Positions 1 to 7,993 of a DNA stretch of 32,424 nt are shown here, piece by piece. The DNA comes from an uncultured Eubacteriales bacterium (GTDB taxonomy: Bacteria > Bacillota > Clostridia > Christensenellales > CAG-314). The notes under the pieces are model-generated. The model made no database searches, was not told where the DNA came from, and saw nothing but the letters and a program-made list of their open reading frames with translations. Position numbers and translations under genes: made by a program. The first letter of the stretch is position 1; each line of letters opens with the position of its first letter. The stretch spans positions 1-32,424 of the forward strand of contig URET01000014.1 of assembly GCA_900546875.1 (NCBI GenBank), given 5' to 3'.

Positions 1-99
1 GATTTGTTCCAAGAAAATCTCACAAAGTGTTGCACTTAGTTTGACAATTCATTTATGACGGGCATGTTTATGATGTATGGTAAAAGTCCGCCGAGGCGT

Positions 100-590
100 A
101 GTTGTAAACGAAACCGAAAGCAACTTCCTAAGTTTGCACGTGAGGTGTAAGAGAGAATAAGGAAAAGCAAAATCGTAGCCTGACGGACAGAAACTTAATA
201 AAGGCGTATACGGCGGTAAGTCAGCCGAAAGAGATGAAGCCCAAAGACAACCGTACCCCTTGTGCGTAGATTGGCAGACAAACAAAGAAAGAACATGAAG
301 TTATCCTGTGAGGTCTGACGATAAGAAGTAACAACGAATGATGAGAAGCGGGCAGAGACCATAGTGCCGCAAAGGCGGGAAGGAGTGAACGATTCAATAA
401 CACATATTAAAGATGTTCTGTTTGGAAATGATATACACAGTAGCCGAAAGAGATGAAGCAAAAAGCAGGAAGTATCAGATTGAAAAAACAGAAATGTTGA
501 AACGGTATGGGATAAAGACCTGAACTGCCGTGTACCGAACGATACGCAGGGTGGTGGCAGGGAGCAGAAAATCCTCCTTCCCCGAAAAAC
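100..590 (+). ncRNA. Relic group II intron core without reverse transcriptase
   Basis: No credible protein is encoded here, but the 3' part has the layout of group II intron domains V and VI. At 524-557 an ACTGCC/GGTGGT lower stem (with wobbles) encloses a two-base bulge (AG), an upper stem and a CGAA-type loop. The segment TGTACCGAACGATACGCAGG matches domain V of a common Firmicutes intron class as I remember it. A purine-rich stem-loop at about 560-585 would be domain VI. Upstream, 290-400 carries the block (GGTCTGACGATAAGAAG, CAGAGACCATAGTGCCGC, GGAGTGAACG) that normally precedes the intron-encoded reverse transcriptase. Only about 125 bases separate that block from domain V instead of a 1.2-1.8 kb ORF, so the ORF has been lost. 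The segment AGCCGAAAGAGATGAAGC occurs twice (near 225 and 442). The 5' boundary was not identified and may lie outside the window. Confidence 0.6.
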
Positions 591-657
591 TCCGAACTGT
601 AAAGTGAAAAAAGTTTGGTCTCTTTTGAAATTACATATCTTAACCGTTGAATTTTTA

Positions 658-1725
658 TTATCCGAAAACTCCCGCACAATACAGATCGTTAAGGGTTCCT
701 TTATCCGAAACCGCCGCGGCAAGTATCAGAGCTTCCCGCAATTCGGTTTTGGTGAAAGGAAGCTTATCGCTGCAAAAATCTTCAAAAAGCGCAAGCGCAC
801 GGTATGTTTCCCTTACCGCGGATATATCGGGACACTTTACGGGATATCCGGTTTCTGCACGGCGGCGCGGTTCGCGAAATTTTCTTCTTTTGATAATTTC
901 GTTCAGTTTGATCTGATCGGGAGGCAAAGCAAAACAATCCGAGTTTTCACACACTTCGGAATATATCTCTGTGAGCATCCGCGCACAGGGATATGCGAAG
1001 TCGGCTTTATTGCCCTTTTTCAGGGAAAGAATCTCTGCCAGATTATCCGCCGAAGTAAGCAGATAGCCGTTGTCCCGGGTTTTTTTCAAAGATATTTTGA
1101 AAAGCGCACTGTACAGGATCAGTTTGCGCTGCGGCGTCAGCTTACTGAAATCCACAAAAAAACATTCCTTTATAATATCGGTAAGTTCTCCTGAAGAGGT
1201 TTCCGGCAAAGCCAGCAAGGCTTTTGCCACAAGTCCTACCCCTCTCTTTACATCTGTATCCTCCAAAGGCGCCGCCAGATCCACAACTGCCGCTTCCGCT
1301 TCCCGACACTCCTCCACTGCAGGCATTCCGTTGACCTTCTGAACAAAAAAAGGCGATAAATAGGTGTCGCTGTCAGGAGCCGTACACCATATGAACAGCG
1401 GAATACCCATCGCCGACGCCATAGCCTTGCCTTTCTCCGCCGTCTGTCCGCCCCCTACAGCCAGTATACATCTCACATCCTCTGAAAGATAAGGCGATAA
1501 TCGGATCGTCCTCTTTAAAGCACTTTCGATTTCTTCGCCCAACCGATGATCGGACAATATGTAAAGCTTATGTCCTTTACTCAGTATTTTTTCCCCTAAT
1601 TTTTTAGCTGCAGCCCGAATGTTTTCCGTTCTTTGCCGGCTGTCCTTGTCGCCGCCGAAAAGAGCCGAATCGGTTATGAAAACCTTTTCGCTGAATTCCG
1701 ACTGCATCAGATATTCGTCAGTCAT
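658..1725 (-). CDS. Divergent iron-containing alcohol dehydrogenase / glycerol-1-phosphate dehydrogenase-fold protein
   Basis: This is a 355-residue protein. I chose the ATG at 1725 over a GTG six bases upstream because AAAGAGG lies five bases before it. The N-terminal half has the Rossmann-like segment of the iron-ADH/G1PDH (AraM-like) family: an ILAVGGGQTAEKGKAMA nucleotide-binding loop, then a stretch reading GIPLFIWCTAPDSDTY. The family's metal ligands are not recognisable. The usual G-x-G-D aspartate position reads GVGL, and the two histidine ligands have no counterpart around residues 220-260. It may be a divergent enzyme using another cofactor, or a pseudoenzyme. It lies about 290 bp downstream of the histidine kinase gene but is separated from it by a terminator, so it is probably transcribed separately. 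Family assignment is fairly sure; activity and substrate are unknown. Confidence 0.7.
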   Translation of the reverse strand: MTDEYLMQSEFSEKVFITDSALFGGDKDSRQRTENIRAAAKKLGEKILSKGHKLYILSDHRLGEEIESALKRTIRLSPYLSEDVRCILAVGGGQTAEKGKAMASAMGIPLFIWCTAPDSDTYLSPFFVQKVNGMPAVEECREAEAAVVDLAAPLEDTDVKRGVGLVAKALLALPETSSGELTDIIKECFFVDFSKLTPQRKLILYSALFKISLKKTRDNGYLLTSADNLAEILSLKKGNKADFAYPCARMLTEIYSEVCENSDCFALPPDQIKLNEIIKRRKFREPRRRAETGYPVKCPDISAVRETYRALALFEDFCSDKLPFTKTELREALILAAAVSDKGTLNDLYCAGVFG

Positions 1726-1841
1726 AAACACCTCTTTGATATGCTAATTCTTTTATGTCAGGTGATTTTGACATTTTGAAGAATATTTAAGTGTTTTTTG
1801 TCTTATGAAATAAACTTTATATTAATTGGTTTTCCCTTCCG

Positions 1842-1881
1842 AAAAAAAAAGCGACGGAAAAAGGGGGAATGAAACCGTCGC
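1842..1881 (-). terminator. Rho-independent terminator of the histidine kinase gene
   Basis: GCGACGG and CCGTCGC (1851-1857 and 1875-1881) form a perfect 7-bp stem. Read on the minus strand it is followed by nine or more T residues (A-run at 1842-1850). It lies about 130 bp beyond the kinase stop codon. Confidence 0.88.
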
Positions 1882-2011
1882 TAAGGAAAGATATTTTCCT
1901 TTATTATATATTTTTTCCGGATAAAGTCAAAGGTCCGTATACCGGAAAAAGCTTGATATACAATTTATTGTATGTCCTGACTGCAGTCCATCCGTCTTAT
2001 ACTCAAAAGGT

Positions 2012-3547
2012 TCACTTTTCCGCATTGTAATCAAAAGCGGGCAATGTCACAGTAAAGAGCGAGCCCTTACCTGCCTCCGATTCCACGCTTACCTTCCCGC
2101 CGCTCAGCTGAATGATCTTCTGAGTTATGGCAAGACCGAGTCCGTTCCCGTCGGCGTTGACTTCGGAATCGGATTTATAGAATCTCTCGAATATATGCGG
2201 TATATTCTCCGGCGATATCCCGCAGCCCGTATCCGCCACTTTTACCACGGCATAATTATCGCTGACTTGACACGTCACTGTGATCTTACCGTTTTCCGGA
2301 GTGAATTTTATCGCGTTTGAAAGCAGGTTTTCCCACACGTGATACAGCATCTGACTGTTGCAGTATACCTGTGCTTTGTCGAGATTAATATCCATCTCTA
2401 TGTTTTTCTGCTCCCAAAGGTTTTCCATGTTCACTATGACGTTACGGATCTGTTCGTCAAGACTGAACATCTCTTTGCTCATTCCGACGGTATTACTGTC
2501 CAGTCTTGCAAGCTGAAGCATATTTACCGATAAGTTGCTCAGCCTTTTTGACTGTTCCAGAATGGTTTTTATATACTGTTTTTCTTCCTCTTCTTCCAGT
2601 CCTCCGTTATATAAAAGCTGAGCATACCCGGTGATTGCCGCAATAGGAGTCTTGTATTCGTGCGACACTATGGAAGCAAAATTTTTAGACATTTCCTCGT
2701 TTTGTTTAAGGCCGTCCGTCATGGTATTGAAATTCCGCTGCAAAACGGAAATTTCGTCATTTCCCACTACTTCGAGCTGAATATCGAAGTTACCGCGCGT
2801 CACCTGCTGCATGGCGTCGGAAACGGCTTTGATCGGCTTGATAACTGTTTTTATGGTAAGCGAATTTATAATAAGCGCTACAAATATCGTGAAAAAGCCC
2901 GTAGTCCAGATCACGTTGAACCATATCTGCTTTATATCGGAGCTGCCTGTCTGACTCGTTTTGAGCATGACAAAACAGTCTTCTATTCGCGCAACTCCTA
3001 TATTGTCGAACCAGCCGTTTTTAAAAAGCACGATATGCTCCGTCATTACTTGAGCAAGATCTTCCTCGTTAAAAAGAGACTTCAGCGAATTTACCATTTC
3101 ACTGTACGAATTATACACCTCGACCGTATATTCGTTGCCGAGAAAGTCTTTGAAGAGCGATTCTATCTCGTCAATGGTAAGATGATCCTTTTCATCGGGC
3201 AGCGACGCGTTGAATCTTTCGATAAAGACCCCGACTATTTCAAAATCTCCCCTCATTCTGTCATTTATATAACGCGAAAGCTCTGCCGAACGCAATCCGT
3301 ATACCAATACCGTGGTTATAAGAGTCGACGTGAGCAAAGCAAAAAGCACGGCAAGCATGAACCTCATATACATGGATTTTATAGAACCCTTGTATTCTTC
3401 GGTACTGAAAGACTTGATAAATTCTTCGTAAGCCTTGCGTCTGGCTTTTTTTTCTTTTCTCTTTTTCCTTTTATTTTTTTTATCAGACTTTTCTGTCAGC
3501 TCCGGATCTTCGTTATTAAGACTGTTTTCTTTTTTTTCTTTGGACAC
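2012..3547 (-). CDS. Membrane sensor histidine kinase (HAMP, HisKA, HATPase_c)
   Basis: This 511-residue kinase has a lysine-rich cytoplasmic N-terminus, a first membrane segment at about 62-84, an extracellular sensor region of about 125 residues, a second membrane segment at about 212-234, and a HAMP linker. The dimerisation box is SHEYKTP, with the phosphorylated His near residue 296. The ATPase domain has an N box (NLLSNAIKF), G1 (DTGCGI), F box (FERFYKS) and G2 (GNGLGLAI), so it should be active. I chose the GTG at 3547 because AGGAGG (3556-3561) sits eight bases upstream. An ATG at 3568 has no ribosome binding site and overlaps a promoter -10 element. No response regulator is adjacent, so it is an orphan kinase or its partner lies outside the window. 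Its divergent neighbours are the ABC exporter genes, which it might control, but that is only inference. Confidence 0.93.
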   Translation of the reverse strand: MSKEKKENSLNNEDPELTEKSDKKNKRKKRKEKKARRKAYEEFIKSFSTEEYKGSIKSMYMRFMLAVLFALLTSTLITTVLVYGLRSAELSRYINDRMRGDFEIVGVFIERFNASLPDEKDHLTIDEIESLFKDFLGNEYTVEVYNSYSEMVNSLKSLFNEEDLAQVMTEHIVLFKNGWFDNIGVARIEDCFVMLKTSQTGSSDIKQIWFNVIWTTGFFTIFVALIINSLTIKTVIKPIKAVSDAMQQVTRGNFDIQLEVVGNDEISVLQRNFNTMTDGLKQNEEMSKNFASIVSHEYKTPIAAITGYAQLLYNGGLEEEEEKQYIKTILEQSKRLSNLSVNMLQLARLDSNTVGMSKEMFSLDEQIRNVIVNMENLWEQKNIEMDINLDKAQVYCNSQMLYHVWENLLSNAIKFTPENGKITVTCQVSDNYAVVKVADTGCGISPENIPHIFERFYKSDSEVNADGNGLGLAITQKIIQLSGGKVSVESEAGKGSLFTVTLPAFDYNAEK

Positions 3548-3566
3548 TTTGCGTTCCTCCTCTGAC

Positions 3567-3575
3567 ATTATACCA
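3567..3575 (-). promoter_or_regulatory. Extended -10 promoter of the histidine kinase gene
   Basis: Read on the minus strand, TGGTATAAT is a perfect extended -10 element with no good -35. Initiation about seven bases on would give a leader of only about 13 nt that just keeps the GGAGG. It therefore supports the GTG start at 3547. Confidence 0.45.
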
Positions 3576-3645
3576 CACAGAATAAATAAACGCACCCTTT
3601 TTTTTACGATGGTATACCTTTTTTATTAAATCATTGTTATAAAAC

Positions 3646-3803
3646 TTATCCACACCGATGTGGAAGGATACCTGTTTTATCTACACCTTTTCCACATTGC
3701 TTTCCACACGGCAATTTTTGTTTCTAAAAATAAAAATATACCTTTTTTCCGATAAAACATAATATTTTTACCAATTTTAAGGAAGCTTTTTTCCTTATCC
3801 ACA
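3646..3803. other. DnaA-box cluster with AT-rich core (candidate oriC or DnaA-binding locus)
   Basis: There are two perfect TTATCCACA boxes, at 3646-3654 and 3795-3803. Between them are TTATCTACA (3677-3685) and TTTTCCACA (3688-3696), each one mismatch from consensus, CTTTCCACA (3700-3708), and an opposite-strand copy around 3659-3667. Bases 3709-3790 are strongly AT-rich and could serve as an unwinding element. The cluster lies in a 450-bp intergenic region between divergent genes. dnaA and dnaN are not in the window, and most genes to the right, including parAB, run toward the site. That counts against a leading-strand origin here. A DnaA titration or regulatory site is the main alternative. 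Confidence 0.45.
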
Positions 3804-3907
3804 TTTTCACACAACCTACTGCTTCTTCTTCTGTCATAATATAACCTCTATAAAGACGTATAAGGATCTTTCAGCCGAAAACTTGTATTTCAGGTCATCA
3901 CTTTATC

Positions 3908-3937
3908 TTGACAAATTCTTATCGTCTGTGCTATAAT
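3908..3937 (+). promoter_or_regulatory. Sigma-A-type promoter of the ABC exporter operon
   Basis: TTGACA (3908-3913) and TATAAT (3932-3937) are both perfect, with an 18-bp spacer. The leader is about 120 nt and contains two related segments (AAACGGCTGTTT, AAACGGCCGCTTT) that could pair with flanking bases, but no known riboswitch was recognised. Confidence 0.85.
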
Positions 3938-4066
3938 ACTCGGAGTGTCCTGTAACTGAAAACAAATTTTGTGCTTATAAGACAAAACGGCTGTTTCTTT
4001 CGTCTTTATTATACGGATAAAACGGCCGCTTTGGCTGTATGAGATCATATGACGCGAGGAAAATTT

Positions 4067-5785
4067 ATGGGTGCTTTTGCGGAACTGAAAAAATTCAGGG
4101 GAAAAATATTTCTTTGTTGTATCGTACTCGCAGTAGCGGCTTTTTCGAGTATGTTCCTTCCGACTATAATGTCAGATATCATCGATAACGGAATAAATGT
4201 CGGAAATATGGATTATATTCTGAAAAACGGTTTGCTTATGGTGGTTCTGGCGGTCATCTCCATGATAAGTTACCTTTTGTCAGCCAGACTTATAGCCGGG
4301 ATCGTAGTCAATTTTTCAAAAAATCTGAAATTCAGGATATTCCGGAAGATAAACAAACTTTCGTTTTCTCAGTTTTCCCTTATAGGCCCTTCGGCATTGC
4401 TCTCGAGAACTATGGAAGACGTGGATCTGCTGAGTGAAAGCGTGTATTTTCTTCTGAGAGTAAGCATAACTTTACCGGTCATGTTTATAGGAGGCATCGT
4501 TCTTTCTCTCAGCAAGGACGCGGTGCTTTCGCTTATAATGCTCATATTTCTGCCGGTAATGGTGGTAGCCGTGTTTTTAGTGGGCAGAAAGCTTTTCGAC
4601 CTTTGGAACGACGCGGATAATCAGATGGACAGATTGAATCAGATCCTCAGAGAACGTCTTTCCGGTATCAGAGTCATAAGAGCTTTCAATCGTGAACCTA
4701 CGGAACATAATAAACTTAAAAACGTGGTTTGCGATATGACGGACAGACTTGTTTCCGCAAATATAAGATCCGGTACGCTCGATCCGGTTTCCTTGCTTCT
4801 CCTCAACCTTACGACCGTTGCAATCATATATTTCGGCGGATTGCGCGTGCAGCCGGGAGGAGCGGTTTCTGCCGCTTCCGTTTTTGCGGTTGTACAGTAT
4901 GTCTCCATGATAATGAACAGCGTAATGATGTTAAGCATAGGGATATTGTTTTTGCCGCGGATCCGCGTAAAGCTGATGAGGATAAATCAGGTCCTCAAGG
5001 CAGATACCACGGAAAAAGTCACGTACGAAAAAGTTCCGCTCGGCGGAAACATAAATTTTGAAAACGTAAGTTTCAAATATGCGGACAGCGACGAGTATGT
5101 ACTCGAAAACATCAGCATTGATATAAAAGACGGCCAGACTATAGCTTTCATCGGAGGTACGGGTTCGGGAAAAAGTTCTGTCCTGAGGCTGCTTCTCGGG
5201 TTTTATCAGCCTACCGACGGAGATATCCTTTATGACGGTATTTCTTATAAAGCTCTTAATCCCGCGTCGATAAGGGATAATATTTCGTGCGTGCTGCAAC
5301 GTACCGCGATATTTTCCGAGAGTGTTGCGGAAAATATCCTTCTCGGAAACGCTGACGCCTCTCGTGAACAGATCCTTAATGCTATGGATATAGCCGAAAT
5401 CAGAAGCTATGTGGACGCCTACCCCGACGGTTTGGATCATAAGCTCGAACAAGGCGGCGCAAACCTTTCCGGCGGACAAAAACAAAGAATGGTGATTGCG
5501 CGTTCTATACTCCGGGATGCAAGTATATATATTTTCGATGATTGTTTTTCCGCTCTGGATTTTCTTACGGAAAGCAGACTGCGCGCAAAATTGAACGCTT
5601 ACATAAAAGGAAAAACACAGATAGTCTGTACGCAGCGTATCGCGACGGCTATGTCTGCAGATAAAATATTCGTATTCGACAAAGGACGCATCGTCGGAGA
5701 AGGAAAACATTCCGATTTGCTCATAAATTGCGAAATATATAAAGAAATATATAATTCGCAGGTAGGAGGAGACTTGAATGGTTGA
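4067..5785 (+). CDS. ABC exporter subunit A (fused membrane and ATPase domains, degenerate ATP site)
   Basis: This 572-residue half-transporter has six predicted membrane segments in residues 15-300 and a nucleotide-binding domain from about 335. I chose the ATG at 4067 because GAGGA ends six bases upstream; the ATG at 4049 has no ribosome binding site. Walker A (GGTGSGKSS, near residue 365) and the signature LSGGQ are intact. The Walker B region reads IYIFDDCFSALD, with Asp where the catalytic Glu should be, and the switch His is Gln (CTQRIAT for AHRLST). This is the pattern of the non-catalytic half of heterodimeric multidrug or lipid exporters (BmrC/BmrD, TM287/TM288 type). It overlaps the next gene by 8 bp and should pair with it. 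Substrate is unknown. Confidence 0.93.
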   Translation: MGAFAELKKFRGKIFLCCIVLAVAAFSSMFLPTIMSDIIDNGINVGNMDYILKNGLLMVVLAVISMISYLLSARLIAGIVVNFSKNLKFRIFRKINKLSFSQFSLIGPSALLSRTMEDVDLLSESVYFLLRVSITLPVMFIGGIVLSLSKDAVLSLIMLIFLPVMVVAVFLVGRKLFDLWNDADNQMDRLNQILRERLSGIRVIRAFNREPTEHNKLKNVVCDMTDRLVSANIRSGTLDPVSLLLLNLTTVAIIYFGGLRVQPGGAVSAASVFAVVQYVSMIMNSVMMLSIGILFLPRIRVKLMRINQVLKADTTEKVTYEKVPLGGNINFENVSFKYADSDEYVLENISIDIKDGQTIAFIGGTGSGKSSVLRLLLGFYQPTDGDILYDGISYKALNPASIRDNISCVLQRTAIFSESVAENILLGNADASREQILNAMDIAEIRSYVDAYPDGLDHKLEQGGANLSGGQKQRMVIARSILRDASIYIFDDCFSALDFLTESRLRAKLNAYIKGKTQIVCTQRIATAMSADKIFVFDKGRIVGEGKHSDLLINCEIYKEIYNSQVGGDLNG

Positions 5786-7589
5786 CCACGAACTGAGAGA
5801 AAAAATAAATAAAGAACTTAAGATCAAGTATCCGACCTTCACGATCCTGAAAAGACTGCTTTCGGAAACTAAACCGATAGCGGGCAGATTATTTGTGGCA
5901 GTGATATTTTCGGTAATATCCGTCGGAGTATGGCTGTTGTCGCCTTATATTATCGGAAACCTGACTGAGGTATTGAATCAGTATTATACCGGAGTCGTCC
6001 AGACTCTTGATATGAACGCGCTCGTTGCGGGATGTCTTATTCTTCTTACGGGATACTGCCTGAAATTCGGCGCCGATCTCGGAAAAGTCATAATAATGAA
6101 CAATACGGTGAGCCGTCTCTTTACGGCTACATTCCGCGTAAGGATATCTGATAAAATAAAACGGCTTCCCGTTTCTTATATCGATTCCACCCCGCACGGA
6201 GAAATCATCGCGCGTACGATAAACGACGTTTCCCGTATGGGTACCACCGTGCATTCCTTCCTCAATATGGCTATCATGGGCGTGATCCAGCTTATCGCGA
6301 TAATAGTGATAATGTTTACAATTAATCCGGTTATTGCGGCAGTTATCGTGGTCACGATCCCGATATCTACGCTTATAGCAGCTAAAATCGCTTCCCTGAG
6401 CGAAAAGCATTACTCTGAAAGACAAAAATACACGGGGAAACTCTATGCTCATATAGAAGAACATTATACCGGCTTTATGACCGTAAAAGCGTATAATATA
6501 GAAAATAAGAGAGAAGAAAAACTTTCTTCCATCCTGGATCTTTATACCGCCGCAAATGAAAAAGCGTTTTTCTATTCCGAAAGCGTCTCACCCGTCATTT
6601 CCCTCTCGAACAACATCAGTTTTATTATAGTATGTATACTCGGAGGATGGATGGCGATAAATCAGACTATGAACGTCGGTTCGATAGTAAGCGTGGTGCT
6701 TTATGCGCGTTACCTTTCCTCTCCTTTCGAACAGATCGCTTCTTCAATGAGTATGTTTCAGCAGGTCCTCGCTTCGGCGCGTCGGGTTTACGATCTGCTC
6801 GATCACCCCGAAATGAGCGTAACGGAGTCGCCTGTCCGCATTGAAAACGTCAAAGGCAACGTCAGATTCGAAAATATAGCCTTCAGCTATTCCCCCGATA
6901 AACCTCTTATCACGGACCTCTCCATAGACGTAAAAGCAGGACAGAAAGTGGCCATCGTCGGTCCCACGGGAGGAGGCAAAACTACCTTGATAAATTTGCT
7001 GATGCGTTTTTACGACGTCCAGAAGGGCAGGATCCTTATCGACGGCGTCGATACGTCGACAATGACCAGAGAAGACCTCAGAAATATGTTCAGTATGGTG
7101 CTGCAGGATACATGGTTGTTCAACGGAACAGTCAAGGAGAACATAGGCTACGGCAAGGAAGGAGCAGATGATGCCGAGATTATTGAGGCCAGCAAACAGG
7201 CGTACTGCGACCACTTCATTAAAACTCTGCCCAACAGCTACGACACTGTCCTCAGTAACGATATGACTTCGGTTTCGGCAGGACAAAAACAGCTGCTCAC
7301 TATTGCGCGCGCTTTTCTTTCCGACCGTAAGATACTCATCCTCGATGAAGCTACTTCGAGCGTGGATACACGTACCGAAATACTCATCCAGAAAGCCATG
7401 GATAATCTTATGAAAGGACGTACTTCCTTTGTCATAGCTCACAGACTTTCAACTATAGTCGACGCGGATATTATTCTCGTGGTAAATAACGGAAATATCG
7501 TCGAAACGGGCACACATAAAGAACTGCTTGCCAAAAAAGGTTTTTACAGCCAAATATACAACAGTCAGTACGCATTGATCAGAAACTGA
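5778..7589 (+). CDS. ABC exporter subunit B (fused membrane and ATPase domains, catalytic Walker B)
   Basis: This is the 603-residue partner of the preceding gene. Its ATG at 5778 lies inside the end of that gene and is preceded by GGAGGAG, which indicates translational coupling. The N-terminal half is a six-segment exporter membrane domain. The ATPase domain has Walker A (VGPTGGGKTT), Walker B with the catalytic Glu (ILILDEATSSVD) and an intact H-loop (IAHRLST). Its signature is degenerate: VSAGQ in place of LSGGQ. Pairing this signature with subunit A's Asp-type Walker B gives one inactive site. Subunit A's LSGGQ with this Walker B gives the working one. The two genes therefore look co-evolved as an obligate heterodimer in the cytoplasmic membrane. 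Confidence 0.94.
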   Translation: MVDHELREKINKELKIKYPTFTILKRLLSETKPIAGRLFVAVIFSVISVGVWLLSPYIIGNLTEVLNQYYTGVVQTLDMNALVAGCLILLTGYCLKFGADLGKVIIMNNTVSRLFTATFRVRISDKIKRLPVSYIDSTPHGEIIARTINDVSRMGTTVHSFLNMAIMGVIQLIAIIVIMFTINPVIAAVIVVTIPISTLIAAKIASLSEKHYSERQKYTGKLYAHIEEHYTGFMTVKAYNIENKREEKLSSILDLYTAANEKAFFYSESVSPVISLSNNISFIIVCILGGWMAINQTMNVGSIVSVVLYARYLSSPFEQIASSMSMFQQVLASARRVYDLLDHPEMSVTESPVRIENVKGNVRFENIAFSYSPDKPLITDLSIDVKAGQKVAIVGPTGGGKTTLINLLMRFYDVQKGRILIDGVDTSTMTREDLRNMFSMVLQDTWLFNGTVKENIGYGKEGADDAEIIEASKQAYCDHFIKTLPNSYDTVLSNDMTSVSAGQKQLLTIARAFLSDRKILILDEATSSVDTRTEILIQKAMDNLMKGRTSFVIAHRLSTIVDADIILVVNNGNIVETGTHKELLAKKGFYSQIYNSQYALIRN

Positions 7590-7931
7590 CGCTTTCCCTT
7601 TATTAAAGTTTGCGCGTCAGGGTCCGTTAAGACCTTATGAAAAAACTATATAAATGTAAGGCAAAGACTGATGACTTAAAACGATTCGGTTATAAACAAA
7701 GAATTTATATGCAGCACGGAATATAAGACAAAGAATATAAACAATGTAAAATGTAAAGTCGGGAATATATATGCAAGGTAAAATATAAGGCAAAAAGAAA
7801 TGTGCCGACCGTTTCGGAAACGGCATAAAATATCTCCGTGCAGACAAGTTTTTTGATCCGGGACCCGCTTTTGAGCGGCTGACCGGAGGTGTGCGGTGAT
7901 TTTAAATAAGATTACGGAAAATTAAAAAGCA
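7590..7931. other. Intergenic region after the ABC operon, no gene seen
   Basis: No convincing coding sequence. The AT-rich stretch 7640-7800 holds loosely repeated segments of the type TATAAGRCAAAG (near 7722 and 7781). CTGACGC/GCGTCAG just after the ABC stop codon could form a weak hairpin without a T-run. Confidence 0.4.
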
Positions 7932-7961
7932 TTATCCCGGGGACAGCTGTCCCCGGGATAA
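7932..7961 (-). terminator. 30-bp perfect palindrome, probable terminator of the LRR gene
   Basis: The palindrome is centred on CCCCGGGATA and its mirror image, around GGGGACAGCTGTCCCC. Read on the minus strand it is followed by ATGCTTTTTAAT, a short T-run, and lies about 30 bp after the LRR stop codon. It also resembles the GGGGACAG-type palindromes of dispersed REP-like elements. Confidence 0.6.
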
Positions 7962-7993
7962 AATTATGAAGAAAATGAAAACTTTATGAGTTT

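Noticed and set aside
195..722. 175-codon minus-strand frame over the start of the window
   Set aside because: It is antisense to the group II intron core; its Ser/Phe/Arg-rich translation is typical of a structured RNA read in the wrong sense.
7932..7961. REP element
   Set aside because: The sequence motif is similar, but it is a single copy placed directly after a stop codon with a T-run, so a terminator explains it better.
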